A stretch of 64,000 nucleotides of DNA from Hydrogenovibrio sp965140365 (GTDB taxonomy: Bacteria > Pseudomonadota > Gammaproteobacteria > Thiomicrospirales > Thiomicrospiraceae): assembly GCA_965140365.1 (NCBI GenBank), contig OZ223196.1. One strand, written 5' to 3'. This document shows, piece by piece, positions 1 to 8,109 of the stretch. Every line of letters begins with the position of its first letter. Position 1 is the stretch's first letter. A program made the position numbers and the translations under genes. A model generated the notes under the pieces. That model saw only the letters and a list, made by a program, of their open reading frames with translations. It was not told the DNA's origin and ran no database searches.

Positions 1-1236
1 GGCCGGCGTCATAATCTCAATCGAATCCCCCAGGCAAAATTTATTTTTCACGTCGATTTCGAGTAGACTCTTGCCGTCACGCTCAACCACATCGACCACT
101 TCCCCGACGAAACGCTGGCGGTCGGATTTGGATACGCCATATTCGTAGTTTTGGTATTCGGAATGCACATGACGACGCAAGAAACCTTCAGTGTAACCGC
201 GGCTCGCCAGGCTTTCCAAATCACTTAACAAATTTTGATCAAACGGTTTACCGGCGGCCGCATCGTCAATGGCTTTGCGGTACACCTGCGCGGTACGAGC
301 CACATAATAATGCGACTTGGTACGCCCTTCGATTTTTAAGGAATCCACGCCCATATCGACCAATTCCGGAATCAGTTCGACCGCACGTAAGTCCTTGGAG
401 TTCATAATATAAGTGCCATGCTCGTCTTCATAAGCCGGCATATATTCGCCCGGGCGCCCTTCTTCTTCCAACAACATCATTTGATCCGTCGGTTTACCGG
501 CCCCAATGGTCACATCCGGCGTATCGTCATTCGGCGCCGTTAAGTCAGTGATGTTTTCAACCTGCTCGACCGGAATCCCGACGATGTCACCGCTGTCGTC
601 TTCCTGGCCTTCGTAAGTGTTGTAGTTCCAACGACAGGCGTTGGTGCAAGTACCTTGGTTAGCATCCCGTTTATTGATGTAACCGGACAGCAAACAACGC
701 CCGGAATAAGCGATGCACAAAGCACCATGCACAAACACCTCCAGCTCCATGCCCGGTACCGCTTCGCCGATCTCACGGATTTCTTGAATCGACAACTCCC
801 GCGACAACACCACTCGGCTGATGCCCTGATCGTGCCAGAACTTCACCGTGGCCCAGTTCACCGCATTGGACTGCACCGACAAATGAATTTCCTGCTCCGG
901 ATACTCCGCCCGCACCATCGCAATCAAGCCCGGGTCGGACATAATCAACGCATCCGGTTTCATGGCGATAATCGGAGCGATATCACGCATATAAGTCTTG
1001 ATTTTGGCGTTATGCGCCGCGATATTACTGACCACATAGAATTTTTTACCCAATTCGTGTGCTCGCTTGATACCTTTATCCAAGGTCTCTTCGTCGAATT
1101 CGTTATTGCGCACACGCAGGCTGTAACGCGGCTGACCGGCATAAACCGCATCCGCGCCATAAGCAAAGGCGTATTCCATATTTTTGTAAGTCCCGGCGGG
1201 CGAGAGTAATTCCGGTTTAAAGTTGTCTGCTTTCAA
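1..1236 (-). CDS. trhP: tRNA hydroxylation protein P, peptidase U32 family (C-terminus cut by window edge)
   Basis: This reading frame runs off the left edge, so it is partial: 412 residues are visible and the last few tens are missing if the family's usual length of about 450 applies. The start is a TTG at 1234-1236 with an AAGG ribosome site about 8 bases upstream. It gives the N-terminus MKADNFKPELLSPAG, typical of YegQ/TrhP. Conserved family segments such as YAFAYGADAVYAGQPRYSLR (about residues 22-41) are followed by the cysteine cluster C174, C181, C197 and C201, which in this family is thought to bind an iron-sulfur cluster. TrhP takes part in prephenate-dependent hydroxylation of uridine 34 in certain tRNAs. 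The U32 'peptidase' name is historical. No neighbour shares its strand closely enough to define an operon. Confidence 0.93.
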   Translation of the reverse strand, partial: MKADNFKPELLSPAGTYKNMEYAFAYGADAVYAGQPRYSLRVRNNEFDEETLDKGIKRAHELGKKFYVVSNIAAHNAKIKTYMRDIAPIIAMKPDALIMSDPGLIAMVRAEYPEQEIHLSVQSNAVNWATVKFWHDQGISRVVLSRELSIQEIREIGEAVPGMELEVFVHGALCIAYSGRCLLSGYINKRDANQGTCTNACRWNYNTYEGQEDDSGDIVGIPVEQVENITDLTAPNDDTPDVTIGAGKPTDQMMLLEEEGRPGEYMPAYEDEHGTYIMNSKDLRAVELIPELVDMGVDSLKIEGRTKSHYYVARTAQVYRKAIDDAAAGKPFDQNLLSDLESLASRGYTEGFLRRHVHSEYQNYEYGVSKSDRQRFVGEVVDVVERDGKSLLEIDVKNKFCLGDSIEIMTPA

Positions 1237-1285
1237 GGCAAATCCTTTATCGTTTAATTCCGAGTTGTGAACCGGGTATTTTACT

Positions 1286-1792
1286 CTATCTCACACCCGT
1301 TTGCTCAAGTGTTTGATGCCATAAAACCCTTTTATTTTCAAAGGATAGTTGCGCATTGGCCGGACTGGTGGAAGGAAGCGAATGAAACGTCAGATCATCC
1401 GGCAAGGATTGGGTTTTCATCACTTGTTTTTCAAACAGATTCTGAGCGGCTTTGCCGTTAAAAAGTACCGTTTTCAAATCTGGGAAGCGCTTGAAAAGCG
1501 ATTCAAAATCATTGGCTTCGGGCTGTTTAATGGCGGAATCCAAGCTGCCGGCGCGTTCACAAAACGCCAATACATCCCAAAGCAAAATCGCGTGTTGTCG
1601 ACACAGAGCGATTTTCTGCTCGACCGTTTCAATCGGTTGCTGGAAAGCGTCCGCCAGAATCGGCCAAAAGGCATTGCGCGGATGCGCGTAATAAAACGCT
1701 TCTTCCAAAGACGCCACACTGGGCATGGTGCCGAGAATCATCACTTTCGGGTTTTCAGGCAGAATCGGCGCAAAGCCGGAACAACTGGACAT
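1286..1792 (-). CDS. DNA-deoxyinosine (hypoxanthine) glycosylase-like protein, uracil-DNA glycosylase superfamily
   Basis: A 168-residue protein with the layout of small mismatch/hypoxanthine DNA glycosylases of the UDG superfamily. The N-terminal motif GTMPS lies at residues 21-25, followed by YYAHPRNAFW (34-43), which shapes the active-site pocket in the family. WDV is at 72-74, an LFNG strand at 110-113 and the C-terminal motif STSPAN at 141-146. The family removes deaminated adenine (hypoxanthine) or uracil from DNA. No signal peptide or membrane segment is present, so it is cytoplasmic. Its length matches the family (about 160-170), so it appears complete. It is preceded by a strong palindromic terminator and is probably transcribed alone. 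The superfamily assignment is firm. The exact substrate is inferred from the motifs. Confidence 0.82.
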   Translation of the reverse strand: MSSCSGFAPILPENPKVMILGTMPSVASLEEAFYYAHPRNAFWPILADAFQQPIETVEQKIALCRQHAILLWDVLAFCERAGSLDSAIKQPEANDFESLFKRFPDLKTVLFNGKAAQNLFEKQVMKTQSLPDDLTFHSLPSTSPANAQLSFENKRVLWHQTLEQTGVR

Positions 1793-1860
1793 AAGTGCGA
1801 ATAACCGTTTACAAAGATTGAGTCGTTTACAATTAGGCGTATTGGAAGTATGAATACCAA

Positions 1861-1882
1861 AAACCGCCAGGCCTGGCGGTTT
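1861..1882 (-). terminator. Terminator-like perfect palindrome built on CCAGGCCTGG
   Basis: A 22-base perfect palindrome, with CCAGGCCTGG at 1867-1876 at its centre, is followed on the minus strand by a T-run. It lies just downstream of the gene ending at 1907 and fits an intrinsic terminator for it. It is one of the 15 exact copies of this palindrome in the window. Confidence 0.7.
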
Positions 1883-1906
1883 TATTCTCTTTTTCTCAGT
1901 CGAGAA

Positions 1907-2386
1907 TTATTGAACCGACTTTAAGAAAGCTTGCAAATCGGCTTGATTTGAAAAGTATTCCACATCCTTAATCACCAGATTATACAGCTTATAAACCGAG
2001 ACCGTCTCCGGCTGCTGCGGCCAGGTCGCCGTCAATTGCTCGTCATAAGACAGCGCAATCGGGAAAGCAAAATCTTGCATTTTAGGGATGGCGAACCAAC
2101 GGGTAATCAGACTCGGCATTTGCGACACATCCGCGACATATAACCACTGATGCGCTTTCGGGTCGGTGATGTTCAAGTTGTCGAAAGTCTCTTTCACCCA
2201 TTGACCACCGTCTTTATGGTGCGAAAAAATCACCCATTCGGTTCCGGCTGTCAAGCGAATCGGCTGATCCCATTGGTTTTTGAATTCCTGTGCGGGCAAC
2301 GCCTGCAATTTGGCCGGGGCCTGAGCATACGCGGCGAACTGAACGCCAACCAACAACATCATGGTCATCATGATTTTCTTTAACAT
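1907..2386 (-). CDS. Periplasmic protein of unknown function with signal peptide
   Basis: I do not recognise this 159-residue protein. It begins with a clear Sec signal peptide (MLKKIMMTMMLLVGVQFAAYA), with likely cleavage near residue 21-22 (AYA-QAPA). The mature part has about 137 residues and no further membrane segment or cysteine pair. Its order of strands and helices (a WVIFSHHKDGGQWVKE segment, then a short YVADVSQMP, then a C-terminal helix) could be a degenerate thioredoxin-like fold without catalytic cysteines, but this is only an impression. A ribosome site GAGC lies upstream of the ATG. The gene sits alone between a MITE upstream and a CCAGGCCTGG terminator downstream. Confidence 0.7.
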   Translation of the reverse strand: MLKKIMMTMMLLVGVQFAAYAQAPAKLQALPAQEFKNQWDQPIRLTAGTEWVIFSHHKDGGQWVKETFDNLNITDPKAHQWLYVADVSQMPSLITRWFAIPKMQDFAFPIALSYDEQLTATWPQQPETVSVYKLYNLVIKDVEYFSNQADLQAFLKSVQ

Positions 2387-2415
2387 TTTTGAGCTCCAAA
2401 ACAGTTGTTAAAACA

Positions 2416-2574
2416 GAGAGCTTGGCACGAGTAGGACACGAGAAAAAATGAGAGAAAATTTGGCTGATTAAGGCGGGAAATGCAGCTAATAGCCCGCTAT
2501 TAGCCAGTTTTTCAACAAAAATCAGACGAATTTTAGCCATGTTTACTGGTGTATCTATCTCATGCCAAGCTCTC
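2416..2574 (-). mobile_element. MITE-like element, copy 1 (159 bp)
   Basis: Perfect 12-base terminal inverted repeats, GAGAGCTTGGCA at 2416-2427 and TGCCAAGCTCTC at 2563-2574, bound the element. The flanks repeat AACA (2412-2415 and 2575-2578), a possible target duplication. The reverse complement matches the element at 14405-14566 along its length, including a core with an internal GCTAATAGC/GCTATTAGC hairpin (about 2484-2503). No coding capacity. It fills most of the gap between the peroxiredoxin gene and the gene starting at 2386. Confidence 0.75.
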
Positions 2575-2654
2575 AACAAATCTTCAGATACAAAAACTGC
2601 CTGTAAAAACAGGCAGTTCTCGCTTTTTATTCTACGTTTTGTCTCTAAATCCAA

Positions 2655-3308
2655 TTAGATGGATTTTTTACAGAAGTAGAAATCGACACACTCGTACTCG
2701 CCGGAGGCCATGCGCTCTTTCGCTTCTTCCGTGGTGGAAGGCGGTGGAACGATGACTTTATCACCTGGCTGCCAAGCTTCCGGCGTCGCACAAGCATTCG
2801 CATCCGACGTTTGCATGGCTTTCACAAGACGTACAAACTCATCCATGGAGCGACCGTTACTCATCGGATAATACATCATAGCACGCAAGACGCCTTCCGG
2901 ATCGATGATAAAGGTCGCACGCACGGCAGACGTATCGGCCGCACCCGGGTGAACCATCCCGTAAGTCGTCGCGACTTTCATATCCAGATCCGCGATGATT
3001 GGGAATTCAATGTCCACACCGAATTTTTCTTTGATGTTCAATACCCAAGCGTTATGCGAATGGTGCGAGTCGATGGAAAGCCCCAAAAGTTCGCAGTTCA
3101 ATTCGTCAAACTGTGGTTTACGGGCTTGGAACGCCATAAACTCAGTCGTACAAACCGGCGTGAAATCCGCAGGGTGAGAGAAAAGGATCAACCATTTCCC
3201 TTTGTAGTCTTCAAGCGTTTTACGGCCGTGAGTCGTCACCGCATCAAATGCCGGTGCCGCTTCGTTCAAACGAGGTAGAGAAATAACTTGTGCTTCTTGG
3301 TTTTCCAT
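2655..3308 (-). CDS. Peroxiredoxin, 1-Cys (Prx6) type
   Basis: A 217-residue thiol peroxidase that reduces hydrogen peroxide and organic or lipid hydroperoxides in the cytoplasm. The active-site motif PVCTTEF places the peroxidatic cysteine at residue 53. The supporting Thr is at about 50 and the conserved Arg is at 130 in SAVRATFIIDP. Length and the long C-terminal extension (GDKVIVPPPS onward, dimerisation arm) are typical of the Prx6/AhpC-TSA group rather than the shorter 2-Cys AhpC. Two further cysteines occur near the C-terminus (EYECVDFYFCKKSI). Whether they act as resolving residues cannot be told. AGGAG lies upstream of the ATG. An 18-base perfect palindrome just upstream suggests redox- or metal-responsive control. 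Confidence 0.92.
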   Translation of the reverse strand: MENQEAQVISLPRLNEAAPAFDAVTTHGRKTLEDYKGKWLILFSHPADFTPVCTTEFMAFQARKPQFDELNCELLGLSIDSHHSHNAWVLNIKEKFGVDIEFPIIADLDMKVATTYGMVHPGAADTSAVRATFIIDPEGVLRAMMYYPMSNGRSMDEFVRLVKAMQTSDANACATPEAWQPGDKVIVPPPSTTEEAKERMASGEYECVDFYFCKKSI

Positions 3309-3331
3309 TTTGGAATCTCCTATAGTTGTTA

Positions 3332-3349
3332 TTTATACCTAGGTATAAA
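3332..3349. promoter_or_regulatory. 18-bp perfect palindrome in the peroxiredoxin promoter (candidate operator)
   Basis: The sequence from 3332 to 3349 has the core TATACCTAGGTATA and is perfectly symmetric. It lies 24-41 bases upstream of the peroxiredoxin start codon at 3308, where a repressor or activator could act on the promoter. I cannot match it confidently to OxyR, PerR or IscR consensus sites. Confidence 0.45.
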
Positions 3350-3488
3350 ATATATTTTTTCATCCACAAGCATATTTAATGCTTGGAGCAAACTATAGCA
3401 ACGCACCAAAAATTAATCTAATTAATTATTTATTAAAATTTAATAGCAAAAAACTATCAATGCATTTTTCCCATTAAAAATCAATCCA

Positions 3489-4853
3489 TTACCCCAGTTC
3501 GACATAAGACGTTTCCTGAGGAATAAACCCACTCACCGGAGTGCCCCACAAGTCATATTCATCGGCTGCAAAAATTTCCACCTCAACAAAGTCGCCGGGA
3601 CTCAAATGATGCCCTTCCGGAATAAACACCAGACCATCGATTTCCGGTGCATCCGCCTGAGAGCGCGCAATCGCACCCTCTTCATCCACCTCGTCCACCA
3701 ACACCTGCATCGTCCGGCCGATTTTGGCTTGCATCTTCTCGGCGCTGATTTGCTGCTGCAATTGCATGAAACGATCGAATCGCTCTTGTTTAACCCCGTC
3801 CGGCACCGGCTCGGCCAAATCATTGGCCACGGCCCCTTCCACCGGTGAATACTGGAAACACCCCACTCGGTCGAGGCGCGCTTCGGTGATGAAATCCAAC
3901 AAATTCTGGAACTGTTCTTCCGTTTCACCCGGGAACCCGACGATAAAGGTGGAACGAATGGTCAAGTCCGGCACCTGTTCGCGCCACTTTTGAATGCGCT
4001 CCAAGGTTTTATCGACATTCCCCGGACGCTTCATGGCTTTCAAAATCTCCGGATCGGCATGCTGTAACGGCATGTCCAGATACGGCAAGATTTTGCCTTG
4101 TGCCATCAACGGAATCACTTCTTCGACATTCGGGTAGGGATACACATAATGCAAACGCACCCAAATGCCCTGCTCACCCAGCGCTTCGGCCAAACCAAGC
4201 ATGGAGGTTTTGGTTGGGCGCCCATCGGCGAAATCGGTTTTATATTTGACGTCCACACCATAAGCCGCCGTGTCCTGAGACACCACCAGCAACTCTTTAA
4301 CGCCGGCTTCCTTCAAACGCTTGGCTTCTGCCACCACATCCGCCACAGGGCGGCTAACCAAGTCACCACGCATCGACGGAATAATGCAAAAAGTACAACG
4401 ATGATTACACCCTTCGGAAATCTTCAGATAGGCAAAGTGTTTCGGTGTTAATTTAATGCCCTGTGGCGGCACCAAATCCACAAACGGATCATGCGCCGGT
4501 GGCGCAATCACGTCATGTACCGCTGTCAAGACCTCCTCATAAGCCGCCGGGCCGGATACCGCCAAGACTTTCGGATGAATCTCCTTGATTTGGTTATCGT
4601 CTTTTCCACCCAAACAGCCGGTGACGATGACTTTACCGTTTTCTTCCAAGGCTTCGCCAATGGTGTCCAGCGATTCCTGCACGGCGCTGTCGATAAACCC
4701 GCAAGTATTGACGATGACCGTATCCGCCTCTTCATAAGAGTTGGTTAAGTGATAGCCTTCGGCTTTCAATTGGGTGAGAATCCGCTCCGAATCGACGGTC
4801 GCCTTCGGGCACCCTAAACTGACAATACCGACGGTTGATTGCGCGTGTGACAT
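3489..4853 (-). CDS. rimO: Ribosomal protein S12 (Asp89) methylthiotransferase RimO
   Basis: A 454-residue radical-SAM methylthiotransferase that adds a methylthio group to an aspartate of ribosomal protein S12. The N-terminal UPF0004 domain carries cysteines at 15 (GIVSLGCPKATVDSE), 51 (NTCGFID) and 80 (VTGCLG), which bind the auxiliary iron-sulfur cluster. The radical-SAM CxxxCxxC motif is C149, C153 and C156 (CNHRCTFC). A C-terminal TRAM domain (about 385-450) ends the protein. GCPKA with its downstream sequence distinguishes RimO from the tRNA enzyme MiaB. Length matches the family. It is a single gene, followed at a distance by the peroxiredoxin on the same strand. Confidence 0.96.
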   Translation of the reverse strand: MSHAQSTVGIVSLGCPKATVDSERILTQLKAEGYHLTNSYEEADTVIVNTCGFIDSAVQESLDTIGEALEENGKVIVTGCLGGKDDNQIKEIHPKVLAVSGPAAYEEVLTAVHDVIAPPAHDPFVDLVPPQGIKLTPKHFAYLKISEGCNHRCTFCIIPSMRGDLVSRPVADVVAEAKRLKEAGVKELLVVSQDTAAYGVDVKYKTDFADGRPTKTSMLGLAEALGEQGIWVRLHYVYPYPNVEEVIPLMAQGKILPYLDMPLQHADPEILKAMKRPGNVDKTLERIQKWREQVPDLTIRSTFIVGFPGETEEQFQNLLDFITEARLDRVGCFQYSPVEGAVANDLAEPVPDGVKQERFDRFMQLQQQISAEKMQAKIGRTMQVLVDEVDEEGAIARSQADAPEIDGLVFIPEGHHLSPGDFVEVEIFAADEYDLWGTPVSGFIPQETSYVELG

Positions 4854-4921
4854 AAAAAGCTCTTTGTAAATAATCGAAAAGGTTATTTTATCAAAAAGCC
4901 CCTGTGATCATAAAAACAAAA

Positions 4922-4945
4922 AAGCGGCTAATATTAAAGCCGCTT
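4922..4945 (-). terminator. Intrinsic terminator of the di-haem peroxidase gene
   Basis: Stem AAGCGGC (4922-4928) / GCCGCTT (4939-4945), followed on the minus strand by a T-rich tract. It lies 27 bases past the stop codon at 4973. Confidence 0.8.
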
Positions 4946-4972
4946 GTATGAATATTCAGATTCGTTTGTGTT

Positions 4973-6232
4973 TTAATCACTGCAATCGATAACCGAACCG
5001 TCGGAACGTGTTGTCGGCATTAAATGCTCATAACGCTCATCCGTCAAGGTTCGTAAAAAGCACTCCAACCCTTCCAATTCCTCTTCCGTCATAGGTTGCT
5101 GCCCCAACAGATCGTGATCAATCGTCTCAGGAAACGGCGTTTCCGCCCAGGCCTGGCCGGTTTCCGGATTGATTGGGCTTTGGGTTCCGGCCGTATTGCC
5201 CATAAAATTATAAAATTCCAGCACTGTTCTCAAATCTTTAAACACCCCGTTGTGCATATAAGGTCCGGTCACCGCGACATTACGCAAAGTCGGCACCTTG
5301 AATTTGCCCATTTCAGTTTCTTCAGTGACGGCCGGATTCTCATACAACCCCATATCGCCGTTTGCAACAAAACCAGCATTCAAGCCTTTCGCCTCGTTCA
5401 AGTCAATCAACGCCTGATTCTTCGGCACACCAATATTAAAGTACTTTGCATCGGTAAAAGTTTGATTTTTAGCAAAGGTCTGCGGCGCATCATTCATTTG
5501 GTGGCAATTGACACAACTGCTGTTGGCATTGGAAAAAAATACCGAATAGCCCAACCGCTCTTTTTCCGACAAGTCCGACAGCGGAATATCACGATTCACA
5601 AACTTATCCCACTTGGAATCAAACGGCGCAAAGGTATCGGTTTTTTCAAACTCGGCAATGGCACCGCGCATAGACTCATAAGCCTCACAACTTTCCGCAG
5701 TGCATTCATCAAAAATCGTGTCGCCATAAAAACGCTTAAAGGCCGCGACATAATCGGAATTTTCTTCCAGTCGCGCCACCACGGCTGGCTTATCGGCCAT
5801 TGCCATTTCCACCGGGTTTAATGGCGGACCGCCAGCTTGCGCGGCTAAATCGGAAGCTCGACCGTCCAGAAACTGTCCTCCCATATAAGCCTGCTCCTCT
5901 TCGTTCCAATGAAACGCTGGCATCAAAGCGGCATAAGAAGCCGTCGGCGCATTACGCACTCCGATTGAAAAACCATCATCTCCCAAAGAAACGCCCACAT
6001 CAGTCGCCTCATTGTCGCGTGTGTCCGCCAAGCCATGGCCGGGATTATGACAAGTGGCACAGGATTGTGTTCTGTTTTCGGATAAATTCACGTCATGAAA
6101 CAAGGCCTCTCCCAGTTCCGCTTCGGAATTATAAGAAACGCCATCTTTACCAGCGCTGGAACCGCCGCTAGAACCACCACACCCGGCCAAGGACATTGTG
6201 ACCGACAAATAGACAATCGTTCGAAATTTCAT
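4973..6232 (-). CDS. Di-haem cytochrome c peroxidase / MauG-family lipoprotein
   Basis: A 419-residue exported di-haem protein. The signal peptide ends in a lipobox (LAGC, Cys about 18) followed by a Gly/Ser linker, so it should be a lipid-anchored periplasmic protein. The first haem site is CATCH (about residue 58) and the second is CVNCH (about 240). The family segment TGPYMHNGVFKDLRTVLEFYN with GKFKVPTLRN precedes the C-terminus. Canonical members reduce peroxide with electrons from c-type cytochromes, while MauG members carry out protein oxidation; which applies here is unclear. It diverges from the imelysin gene at 6497 across a 264-base region with a Fur-like box, which suggests iron-repressed expression and a role in metal handling. 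One CCAGGCCTGG copy lies inside the gene (5147). Confidence 0.88.
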   Translation of the reverse strand: MKFRTIVYLSVTMSLAGCGGSSGGSSAGKDGVSYNSEAELGEALFHDVNLSENRTQSCATCHNPGHGLADTRDNEATDVGVSLGDDGFSIGVRNAPTASYAALMPAFHWNEEEQAYMGGQFLDGRASDLAAQAGGPPLNPVEMAMADKPAVVARLEENSDYVAAFKRFYGDTIFDECTAESCEAYESMRGAIAEFEKTDTFAPFDSKWDKFVNRDIPLSDLSEKERLGYSVFFSNANSSCVNCHQMNDAPQTFAKNQTFTDAKYFNIGVPKNQALIDLNEAKGLNAGFVANGDMGLYENPAVTEETEMGKFKVPTLRNVAVTGPYMHNGVFKDLRTVLEFYNFMGNTAGTQSPINPETGQAWAETPFPETIDHDLLGQQPMTEEELEGLECFLRTLTDERYEHLMPTTRSDGSVIDCSD

Positions 6233-6370
6233 TTAATTTTATAAACCCACTTTAAATCCACACTAAGCAAAAAGCCATCAAAGACGGTTTATTTTAAAGG
6301 GAGAAGCAAACAAAATAAAGAAATGAATAATAATGGACAAACATAAAATAAATCAATTAAGTATTAGTAT

Positions 6371-6385
6371 TGACAATAATTATTA
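6371..6385. promoter_or_regulatory. Fur-like box in divergent di-haem peroxidase / imelysin promoter region
   Basis: TGACAATAATTATTA matches the 7-1-7 Fur model (TGATAAT-N-ATTATCA) at 12 of 14 half-site positions. It lies roughly midway between the two divergent starts (6232 and 6497), so one site could serve both genes. Confidence 0.6.
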
Positions 6386-6496
6386 TTTACACTTAGAATA
6401 ATCATGAAAATATATTGAAAATTTCATGCCGATAAAAATGTTTACATTTATTTCACTTAAAAACTTAAAACGCAAATATAAAGGAAACTAAACCTT

Positions 6497-7990
6497 ATGA
6501 AACTCAAACTCATTACAGCGGCCATTTTGTCCACCACTCTACTTTCCGGCTGCGGAGGTTCATCCAGCGGCGGTTCTTCAAATGACCCCGACCCCCAACA
6601 AGGCTCTTCAAACATCTCCCATAATTTAACAAATATGCAAAAAGTATTGGAAACCAATGCCGACATTGCTTATGCCGCCTACAGCGACTCGGTGGATACG
6701 GCGCAAAACCTTAAAGAGGCTATTGATACTTTCGCGAACAACCCAACACAAGCCAACCTCAATGCCGCCAAAGAAGCTTGGTTGGTGGCCCGTGAACCTT
6801 ATGGACAAACGGAAGTCTACCGTTTTCGTCTTAGCCCGATCGATTCTACGGACTATACCAATGAAGACGGCCCAGAGGGTGATATCAATGCCTGGCCACT
6901 AGGAGAAGCGTTAATCGACTATACCACTGCGGGTAATGACTTTGGAAACGACCAACTCGGCGTCACGGAAAACTCGGTACCAGCACCAGGGCTGAACTCG
7001 GGAGGAGCGGTTAACTCCGGAGATGCAAACATCATTAATACAACCAGCATTACAATTGATGCCACGTTACTGTCAAACACCATGCAAGCAGCCGATGAAC
7101 GTGATGTCATTGCCGGCTACCACGCCATCGAGTTTCTGCTGTGGGGACAGGACCTAGACAACACGATGAGTCCTGACACAAGCGGAAGCCGCGATGAAGC
7201 TGTCAAGACCCATGATGCCAACAACTTGGCAACGGGTGGTCAGCGCCCTTTAACAGACTTTACCTCTGACACTTATGCACAGAGACGCCTGGATTATCTT
7301 CAAGTCGCCGCACAGAAACTGGTTGACGATTTGACCACCGTTCGTAATGGCTGGGCAAAATCAGGACAACCGGGCTATTCAGCCGGGAATTATCGTGACC
7401 AATTCACCTCTGTCTCGTCAATTGACCAAGCCAAAAGCAAATTCTATGAAATTCTTTACGCTATGGGCACCTTAGCCCAAGGCGAATTGGCGGGTGAGCG
7501 TATGCAGATTGCCCTGTCGGCAGACTCCCAAGAAGACGAACACTCTTGCTTCTCCGATAATACGCACCGTGATTTCTGGCTAAACGCGGAAGGCATTGCC
7601 AATGTTTATTACGGCGACTACGCCGGCTATGATTCAACACTGGACGGCACCGACGACAATACAACCCGCGCCGTCACAGGTTATGGTCTTGACGACTACT
7701 TGGCGGATGTTGGCTCTTCAGCCGGAAGCGACCTGGAAGTCGCGTTAACCACAACCAAAACCAAATATGAAGCAATTGACGCCAATGCCCGTGCCGGTTA
7801 CCCGGTGGATGTAGTGATTATGGATAAAACAGGCGAACGAGCGAAGCCCGTAGCGGACATGATTTATTCACTGACAGAAGAAGCCTTTGGCGTGCAAGAA
7901 ATTCTGGAAGCCATGGAAATCGACGGTGACGCTTACGATCCGGAAGGAACCGCCTGCGATACCACCGATCCAACCGCTGAATGTGAATAA
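6497..7990 (+). CDS. Imelysin family (peptidase M75-like) lipoprotein
   Basis: A 497-residue lipoprotein with lipobox LLSGC (Cys about 19) and a CGGSSSGGSS linker. The conserved imelysin motif GxHxxE appears as GYHAIEFLLWGQDL (about residues 207-220). The FRLSPIDSTDYTNEDGPEGDINAWPLGEALIDYT segment, split here to stay within it: FRLSPIDSTDYTNEDG then DINAWPLGEALIDYT, is also typical. IrpA/ICMP-type imelysins are linked to iron uptake and their protease role is doubtful; they are thought to bind metal or an iron complex outside the inner membrane. AAGGAAA lies about 10 bases before the ATG. A strong terminator follows, so this gene is probably monocistronic and controlled by the shared Fur-like site. 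A second imelysin lies in the next operon. Confidence 0.9.
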   Translation: MKLKLITAAILSTTLLSGCGGSSSGGSSNDPDPQQGSSNISHNLTNMQKVLETNADIAYAAYSDSVDTAQNLKEAIDTFANNPTQANLNAAKEAWLVAREPYGQTEVYRFRLSPIDSTDYTNEDGPEGDINAWPLGEALIDYTTAGNDFGNDQLGVTENSVPAPGLNSGGAVNSGDANIINTTSITIDATLLSNTMQAADERDVIAGYHAIEFLLWGQDLDNTMSPDTSGSRDEAVKTHDANNLATGGQRPLTDFTSDTYAQRRLDYLQVAAQKLVDDLTTVRNGWAKSGQPGYSAGNYRDQFTSVSSIDQAKSKFYEILYAMGTLAQGELAGERMQIALSADSQEDEHSCFSDNTHRDFWLNAEGIANVYYGDYAGYDSTLDGTDDNTTRAVTGYGLDDYLADVGSSAGSDLEVALTTTKTKYEAIDANARAGYPVDVVIMDKTGERAKPVADMIYSLTEEAFGVQEILEAMEIDGDAYDPEGTACDTTDPTAECE

Positions 7991-8020
7991 ACACCGTAAC
8001 GTTTAAACATTCTCTCCATA

Positions 8021-8046
8021 AAAAGCCGGGCGATTGCCCGGCTTTT
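8021..8046 (+). terminator. Intrinsic terminator of the first imelysin gene
   Basis: An 11-base perfect stem (AAAAGCCGGGC / GCCCGGCTTTT) with a 4-base loop starts 30 bases after the stop codon. It separates the imelysin gene from the five-gene operon that follows. Confidence 0.85.
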
Positions 8047-8087
8047 CATTACCCAGCACAACAGAATTTATGAGTTAAATTCGCTAC

Positions 8088-8109
8088 TTTAGCATCTCAT
8101 TATGCTAAA
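8088..8109 (+). promoter_or_regulatory. Inverted repeat overlapping the start codon of the di-haem oxidoreductase gene
   Basis: TTTAGCAT (8088-8095) and ATGCTAAA (8102-8109) form a perfect 8-base stem with a 6-base loop. The second arm contains the first ATG (8102). In mRNA this would hide that start codon. As DNA it could be an operator. It also raises the possibility that ATG 8120 is the true start. Confidence 0.35.

Noticed and set aside
655..1209. 184-residue ORF on the plus strand opposite trhP
   Set aside because: It is antisense to a well-conserved coding region (TrhP motifs on the minus strand), and its translation has shadow-type His/Arg-rich composition.
2214..2654. 146-residue ORF across the MITE and the gene at 1907-2386
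   Set aside because: It crosses a MITE and then reads the 1907-2386 gene in another frame. It has no ribosome site or domain.
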